Origin: CAYXOX01 sp964466745
GTDB taxonomy: Bacteria; Pseudomonadota; Alphaproteobacteria; Rhodobacterales; Rhodobacteraceae
Assembly (NCBI GenBank): GCA_964466745.1
Contig: CAYXOX010000150.1
Span: 1-7,391, forward strand
Direction of reading: 5' to 3'
Length of the DNA: 7,391 nucleotides
Part shown: positions 5,465 to 7,391 of the stretch, piece by piece
How the letters are laid out: the number at the start of each line of letters is the position of its first letter
Position numbering within the stretch: position 1 is the first letter of the stretch
Program-made: the position numbers and the translations under genes
The notes under the pieces: model-generated
What the model was told of the DNA's origin: nothing
Databases searched by the model: none
What the model saw: the letters and a program-made list of their open reading frames with translations, nothing else

Positions 5465-6394
5465 ATGAAAGCCACCCGAACCGTTCAGAAGATCCTCGCC
5501 AACTACGAGGGCGAGACGCCCGGCGTGAAGGCCCAGCTCTGCCGCATGCTGATGGAGGGCAAGCTCGGCGGCACCGGCAAGATGATCATCCTGCCGGTCG
5601 ACCAGGGCTTCGAGCACGGGCCGGCCCGCAGCTTCGCGATCAACCCCGAGGGCTACGACCCGCACTATCACTACCGCATGGCCATCGACGCCGGTCTCTC
5701 GGCCTATGCCGCGCCGCTGGGCCCGCTCGAAGCCGGCGCCGACACCTTCGCCGGTCAGATCCCCACCATCCTGAAGGTCAACAGCGCCAACTCGCTGATG
5801 AGCCCCACCGCCGGCAAGAACCAGGCCGTCACGGCAAGCGTGGACGATGCGCTGAGGCTCGGCTGTGCAGCCATCGGCTTCACCATCTATCCCGGCTCCG
5901 ACATGGCGCTGGAGATGTTCGAGGAGATCCGCGAGATGCGCCGCGAGGCCGCTGCCTGCGGCATCGCCACGGTGATCTGGTCCTACCCGCGCGGCGAGGC
6001 GCTCGACAAGGATGCCGAAACCGCGATCGACGTGGCCGCCTATGCCGCGCACATGGCCGCGCTGCTCGGCGCCCACATCATCAAGATCAAGCTCTCCACG
6101 GATCACCTCGGCAACGCCGAGAGTGCCAAGGTCTACCGCGAACAGGGCATCGACATTTCCACCCAGGCCGCCCGCGTCCGCCACTGCGTGCAATCGGTCT
6201 TCGACGGGCGCCGGATCATCGTGTTCTCGGGCGGCGCGGCGAAGGGGGCGGATGCCGTCTACGACGATGCCCGCGCGATCCGCGATGGCGGCGGCAACGG
6301 CTCGATCATCGGGCGCAACTCCTTCCAGCGGCCCCGCGCCGAAGCGATGGACATGCTCGCCAAGCTGATCGACATCTACAAGGGCCGCGCCTGA
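5465..6394 (+). CDS. fbaB: Class I fructose-bisphosphate aldolase (DhnA/FbaB type)
   Basis: 309 aa cytoplasmic enzyme that reversibly splits fructose 1,6-bisphosphate into dihydroxyacetone phosphate and glyceraldehyde 3-phosphate, using a lysine Schiff base and no metal. Recognisable DhnA-family elements are MIILPVDQGFEHGPARSF (40-57) with the phosphate-site Asp/Gln/Glu/His cluster, PTILKVNSANSL (100-111), GFTIYPGSD (138-146), VIWSYPRGEAL (170-180), GAHIIKIKLST (202-212) with the Schiff-base lysine (Lys207 or Lys209), FSGGAAKG (254-261) and the phosphate-binding GGGNGSIIGRNSFQRP (275-290). E. coli FbaB is about 40 residues longer. ATG 5465 is clear, with AGGAG at 5454-5458, 6 nt upstream. The gene sits 77 bp after the permease gene with a possible promoter of its own, so it is probably a separate unit. 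Nothing looks truncated. A related aldolase of the same fold (for example 2-amino-3,7-dideoxy-heptulosonate synthase) is less likely. Confidence 0.94.
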   Translation: MKATRTVQKILANYEGETPGVKAQLCRMLMEGKLGGTGKMIILPVDQGFEHGPARSFAINPEGYDPHYHYRMAIDAGLSAYAAPLGPLEAGADTFAGQIPTILKVNSANSLMSPTAGKNQAVTASVDDALRLGCAAIGFTIYPGSDMALEMFEEIREMRREAAACGIATVIWSYPRGEALDKDAETAIDVAAYAAHMAALLGAHIIKIKLSTDHLGNAESAKVYREQGIDISTQAARVRHCVQSVFDGRRIIVFSGGAAKGADAVYDDARAIRDGGGNGSIIGRNSFQRPRAEAMDMLAKLIDIYKGRA

Positions 6395-6399
6395 CGCCT

Positions 6400-6450
6400 G
6401 CCGCCCGGGCCAGGGGGGCGGCGGCCGGCCTTGCCGCGCCAGCCGCCGCC
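6400..6450 (+). terminator. Overlapping GC-rich hairpins after the aldolase gene
   Basis: Two stems share bases. GCCGCCC (6400-6406) pairs with GGGCGGC (6416-6422) around a 9-nt loop. GGCGGCGGC (6417-6425) pairs perfectly with GCCGCCGCC (6442-6450) around a 16-nt loop. They begin 5 nt after the stop codon. There is no T-run, so intrinsic termination would be weak. Their exclusiveness may be a by-product of GC-rich sequence. Confidence 0.3.
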
Positions 6451-6460
6451 TGCTTCGGCG

Positions 6461-6490
6461 CCCCCGCTTCACCAGCCGGGGGATTCCCTT
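6461..6490 (+). terminator. Possible terminator between the aldolase gene and ftsB
   Basis: CCCCCG (6461-6466) pairs with CGGGGG (6477-6482) around a 10-nt loop, followed by ATTCCCTT, a poor T-tract. This is the better of the hairpin candidates in the 175-bp gap. I saw no convincing promoter or gene in the rest of that gap. Confidence 0.3.
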
Positions 6491-6569
6491 CCATCCCGGG
6501 CTGTGCAATGATTCGAGAAAGGGGCGCGCACGCCGCCCCGTCGGGCAGACGACCGGGGCAACGCGCGAC

Positions 6570-6869
6570 ATGGGCAAGACCAGACGTCCGGGACTGGGTG
6601 TGCTGCTCTACGCGGCCGTCGTCGCGACGCTGGGCCTCTACTTCACCTTCGCCGCCGTGCAGGGCGACTACGGCCTCTTCCGCCGCGCGGAGGTGGCCGC
6701 GGAGGCGCGGGCGCTGCAGGCCGAACTGGCCCGCCTCGAGGCCGAAGTCGCCCGGATGGAGAACCTCACCCTGCGGCTCTCGGACGCCTATCTCGACCTC
6801 GACCTGCTGGACGAGCGCGCGCGGGTCATCCTCGGCATGATCCGTGCCGACGAGCTGGTGATCCGCTGA
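6570..6869 (+). CDS. ftsB: Cell division protein FtsB (septum formation initiator family)
   Basis: 99 aa bitopic inner-membrane protein. FtsB forms a complex with FtsL and FtsQ and helps switch on septal peptidoglycan synthesis by FtsWI. A short basic tail (MGKTRRPG) is followed by one membrane helix at about 9-30 (LGVLLYAAVVATLGLYFTF). The family signature QGDYGLFRR (31-39) comes next, then a periplasmic coiled coil at about 40-72 rich in Ala/Glu/Leu heptads (ALQAELARLEAEVARMENL). The conserved tail LDLDLLDERARVILGM (75-90) completes the match. Length is normal for the family. The ATG at 6570 has only a weak purine stretch (GGGG) upstream. The next gene, pdhA, lies 80 bp downstream on the same strand. 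This ftsB-pdhA order is common in alphaproteobacteria and supports the call. Confidence 0.88.
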   Translation: MGKTRRPGLGVLLYAAVVATLGLYFTFAAVQGDYGLFRRAEVAAEARALQAELARLEAEVARMENLTLRLSDAYLDLDLLDERARVILGMIRADELVIR

Positions 6870-6875
6870 CAGCGC

Positions 6876-6885
6876 CGCAATTGCG
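6876..6885. promoter_or_regulatory. Palindrome overlapping the pdhA -35 element
   Basis: CGCAATTGCG is a perfect 10-bp palindrome whose right half overlaps the proposed -35 TTGCGA. A short palindrome at this place could be an operator half or core, but it may be chance. Confidence 0.2.
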
Positions 6886-6908
6886 AAGCCCGCGCGGCCT
6901 GTGATAGT
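6881..6908 (+). promoter_or_regulatory. Likely promoter for pdhA
   Basis: TTGCGA (6881-6886) and GATAGT (6903-6908) are 16 bp apart, each matching 4 of 6 consensus bases, with TGT before the -10 as an extended -10. Transcription would start near 6915, giving a leader of about 35 nt. The sequence turns AT-richer here than anywhere nearby. Confidence 0.5.
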
Positions 6909-6936
6909 TCAAGGCTAAACAAATCTCCCGAACGGC

Positions 6937-6944
6937 AGGAGGAG
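6937..6944 (+). promoter_or_regulatory. Strong ribosome binding site of pdhA
   Basis: AGGAGGAG lies 5 nt before the ATG at 6950. It is the best Shine-Dalgarno match among the plus-strand genes here and fixes the start. It fits a highly expressed central metabolic enzyme. Confidence 0.8.
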
Positions 6945-6949
6945 CGCCG

Positions 6950-7391
6950 ATGGTTGCCCGAAAGACCTCACGGAAACCCAATGTTTCCGCCGACGAGCTT
7001 CTGACGTTCTACAGGGAGATGCTGCTGATCCGGCGATTCGAGGAAAAGGCGGGCCAACTCTACGGCATGGGACTCATCGGGGGCTTCTGCCACCTCTACA
7101 TCGGGCAGGAAGCCGTGGTGGTCGGGCTCGAGGCGGCGGCGGAAGAGGGCGACAAGCGCGTCACCTCCTACCGCGACCACGGGCACATGCTGGCCTGCGG
7201 CATGGACCCGAAGGGCGTGATGGCCGAGCTCACGGGCCGCGAGGGGGGCTACTCCAAGGGCAAGGGCGGCTCGATGCACATGTTCTCCAAGGAGAAGCAT
7301 TTCTACGGCGGCCACGGCATCGTCGCGGCCCAGGTGCCCATCGGCGCAGGGCTGGCCTTCGCCGACAAGTATCTCGGCAACGACCGCGTGA
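6950..7391 (+). CDS. pdhA: Pyruvate dehydrogenase E1 component, alpha subunit (N-terminal part)
   Basis: 147 codons are visible; the gene runs off the right edge. E1 alpha, with E1 beta, decarboxylates pyruvate using thiamine diphosphate and passes the acetyl group to E2, linking glycolysis to the TCA cycle in the cytoplasm. Conserved stretches are YREMLLIRRFEEKAGQLYGM (21-40), GGFCHLYIGQEAVVVGL (44-60), TSYRDHGHMLACGMDP (72-87), the region ELTGREGGYSKGKGGSMHMF (93-112) with the conserved Gly-Gly-Ser-Met-His, and FYGGHGIVAAQVPIGAGLA (118-136). The thiamine-diphosphate Gly-Asp-Gly motif would lie past the edge. The short N-terminus (MVARKTSRKPNVSADEL) has no organelle-type extension. The alphaproteobacterial heterotetrameric E1 type is clear, as opposed to the single-chain AceE. 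Branched-chain or acetoin dehydrogenase E1 alpha is a less likely alternative, given the close match to pyruvate enzymes and the ftsB neighbour. Confidence 0.93.
   Translation, partial: MVARKTSRKPNVSADELLTFYREMLLIRRFEEKAGQLYGMGLIGGFCHLYIGQEAVVVGLEAAAEEGDKRVTSYRDHGHMLACGMDPKGVMAELTGREGGYSKGKGGSMHMFSKEKHFYGGHGIVAAQVPIGAGLAFADKYLGNDRV

Noticed and set aside
3599..6394. 931-codon plus-strand frame ending in the aldolase
   Set aside because: Only the last 309 codons (from 5465) are aldolase. The preceding part is an Arg/Ala-rich out-of-frame reading of the MBL and permease genes; few stops arise because of the GC content.
5426..6577. 383-codon minus-strand frame opposite the aldolase gene
   Set aside because: It is antisense to a clear enzyme gene, rich in Val/Asp/Gly/Arg from the complementary codon pattern, and has no domain or ribosome binding site.
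6968..7315. Minus-strand frame of 115 codons opposite pdhA
   Set aside because: It lies entirely antisense to the conserved E1 alpha coding sequence and has no recognisable features.

Overview
This 7.4 kb window is a GC-rich, gene-dense piece of bacterial chromosome. It is most likely from an alphaproteobacterium of the Rhodobacterales (Rhodobacteraceae/Paracoccaceae type). The evidence is the strong GC bias at third codon positions, the order holB - TatD hydrolase - PhnP-like MBL hydrolase, the pair ftsB - pdhA, and the TTG-type -35 / extended -10 promoters. This placement is inferred from protein style and gene order, not from a database search.

Minus strand, 1-1320: an ECF-type sigma factor, a membrane-anchored anti-sigma factor and the start of a secreted protein overlap one another (4 bp, then 29 bp) and read leftward as one translationally coupled unit. 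The anti-sigma factor has no cysteines, one membrane helix, and a C-terminal outer domain that looks like a subtilase propeptide. The third gene starts at TTG behind a strong ribosome binding site and encodes a signal peptide plus a Pro/Asp/Glu-rich linker, then leaves the window. This is the most interesting part. It suggests an envelope circuit in which a secreted protein, possibly a subtilisin-like protease, is paired with a propeptide-like sensor on the anti-sigma factor.

Plus strand, 1515-5387: a compact run of holB (DNA polymerase III delta'), a TatD-family metal-dependent hydrolase, a PhnP-like metallo-beta-lactamase-fold hydrolase and an AEC-family permease. The spacings are 10 nt, a 4-bp overlap and 3 nt, so it is probably one operon. 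The MBL gene holds a 10-N assembly gap. Next to the gap, a block around the conserved Asn-Met-His motif is present twice in diverged form, making the protein about 45 residues longer than expected.

Plus strand, 5388-7391: a DhnA/FbaB-type class I fructose-bisphosphate aldolase with its own likely promoter, a GC-rich intergenic stretch with possible hairpins, the divisome protein FtsB, and the first 147 codons of pdhA (pyruvate dehydrogenase E1 alpha) behind a good promoter and a perfect Shine-Dalgarno sequence. This half covers central carbon metabolism and cell division. No RNA gene, mobile element, CRISPR array or phage feature was seen. No gene-free stretch reaches 300 bases.
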